Positions 63,234 through 64,000 of a stretch of DNA of 64,000 nucleotides are shown here, piece by piece. The stretch is from Onchocerca lupi (Eukaryota > Nematoda > Chromadorea > Rhabditida > Onchocercidae). The notes under the pieces are model-generated. The model made no database searches and was not told the origin of the DNA. It saw only the letters and a list, made by a program, of their open reading frames with translations. The stretch lies in assembly GCA_028564675.1 (NCBI GenBank), contig JAOVVO010000371.1:1-64000 (forward strand). The letters are read 5' to 3'. The position numbers and the translations under genes were made by a program. Each line of letters opens with the position of its first letter. Within the stretch, counting starts at the first letter, position 1.

Positions 63234-63958
63234 ATGAAGTTTGGCATTTCCAGGAGATTTGCAGGACGGACAGTGGTCATCACGGGGGCATCACGTGGTA
63301 TTGGCAAAGAAATTGCCCTAAAGTTAGCCAAAGATGGTGCCAATATTGTGGTAGCTGCGAAAACTACTGAAGCACACCCGAAACTACCAGGAACCATCTA
63401 TTCAGCTGTGGAAGATATCGAAAAGGTTTCTTGTAGTAGTCTGCTTGAAATAAAATACGTCAAGTTAAAGCTAATAACTGATGATAGCATGAGCTTCTGA
63501 TTTAAATTTCAATTTGACTGTTTGAAATTTACGGAATAATGAAATCTGAACAATTGCTTCATTTTCTCATCATGTAATATATCAAATAGTATAAAGACGC
63601 TGAAAGCTTTTAGATTTCAAATATCTGCTGATTTCTCGTGTTATGGTAATATTGCTTTGTTTATACGATAATTCCTTACTTTTCATCTCCTCTGACTACA
63701 GAATTGCCATATTCCCTCCAGACTTATTATGATAATATAACTTCGATTATAGGCAGGTGGCAAAGGATTAGCATGTGTAGTTGACGTACGTGATGAGCAG
63801 TCAGTAACAAAGGCAATTTCGGAAACCGTCCAGAAATTCGGTGGAATCGATATTCTAATTAATAATGCTAGTGCTATATCGCTTACTGGGACATTGCAAA
63901 CAACAATGAAAAAGTTTGATTTGATGCATCAGATCAATACACGTGGAACTTTCTTGAT
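63234..63958 (+). CDS. HSDL2: hydroxysteroid dehydrogenase-like 2, 5' part
   Basis: Exons 63234-63425 and 63753-63958; the gene continues past the window. About 132 residues are visible. HSDL2 is a short-chain dehydrogenase/reductase, usually with a C-terminal SCP2 sterol-carrier domain, placed in peroxisomes or mitochondria and linked to lipid metabolism. Seen here: the nucleotide-binding TGASRGIGKEIALKLAKDG, then AAKTTEAHPKLPGTIY (the HPKL.GTIY stretch is distinctive for HSDL2), VVDVRDEQSV, GGIDILINNASAISLTGTL and INTRGTFLM before a GTAAGT donor. The Ser-Tyr-Lys catalytic residues and any SCP2 domain lie beyond the end. The ATG at 63234 gives MKFGISRRFAGRTV, matching the family start; the TTTCCAG just inside could alternatively be an acceptor. 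Confidence 0.93.
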
Positions 63959-63965
63959 GTAAGTA

Positions 63966-63988
63966 CATATATATATATATATATATAT
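63966..63988. repeat. (AT)n microsatellite
   Basis: An alternating AT run of about 23 bases in the second intron of HSDL2, just inside the donor at 63959. Confidence 0.85.
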
Positions 63989-64000
63989 GTAGCTATCGGT

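Noticed and set aside
1..64000. CRISPR arrays, bacterial (endosymbiont) gene transfers, transposase or reverse transcriptase ORFs
   Set aside because: No regularly spaced repeats, no intron-free bacterial-type reading frames and no transposase/RT motifs were seen on either strand.

Overview
The window looks like AT-rich nuclear DNA of a nematode, most likely a filarial/spirurid worm. The genes are split into many small exons. Acceptors are of the T-rich ...TTTCAG or TTTTAG type and lie a few bases upstream of several start codons, as expected for spliced-leader trans-splicing. The encoded families are ordinary metazoan ones with nematode-like divergence. The exact species cannot be told from the sequence. 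I see no rRNA, tRNA, CRISPR array, bacterial operon, retroelement ORF or viral gene. Exon borders below were worked out by hand from splice signals, phase continuity and family alignment; the eight principal models keep frame through every exon.

Layout. 1-6.7 kb: AT-rich desert with AAT microsatellite and a GC-richer 32-bp direct repeat. 6.7-8.7 kb (+): BTB/BACK protein. 9.1-15.3 kb (+): Ser/Thr/Asn-rich protein made from a run of phase-1 symmetric exons, most carrying a degenerate ~16-residue motif; it could also be the C-terminal part of the BTB gene. 16.3-19.0 kb (-): selenocysteine lyase-like PLP enzyme. 20.6-21.7 kb (+): complex I subunit NDUFA7. 26.1-28.2 kb (+): secreted GM2-activator-like lipid-binding protein. 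31.5-36.9 kb (-): complete methylenetetrahydrofolate reductase. 37-47 kb: large intergenic region with a 106-bp near-perfect palindrome and a C-rich island. 47.0-57.1 kb (+): GLUT-type sugar transporter with at least two alternative first exons, one about 6 kb upstream. 59.7-61.8 kb (+): ECH1-type dienoyl-CoA isomerase. 63.2 kb to the window end (+): start of HSDL2, a short-chain dehydrogenase.

Most named genes serve central metabolism: folate/one-carbon (MTHFR), selenium/sulfur amino acids (SCLY), respiration (NDUFA7), sugar uptake (GLUT), and unsaturated fatty-acid oxidation/lipid handling (ECH1, HSDL2, GM2A-like). They are separate transcription units, not an obvious operon. The least familiar object is the repeat-exon gene at 9.1-15.3 kb. 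Other points of note are a hidden last exon that restores an eighth cysteine to the GM2A-like protein, a probable GC-AG intron in MTHFR, and alternative N-termini of the transporter.
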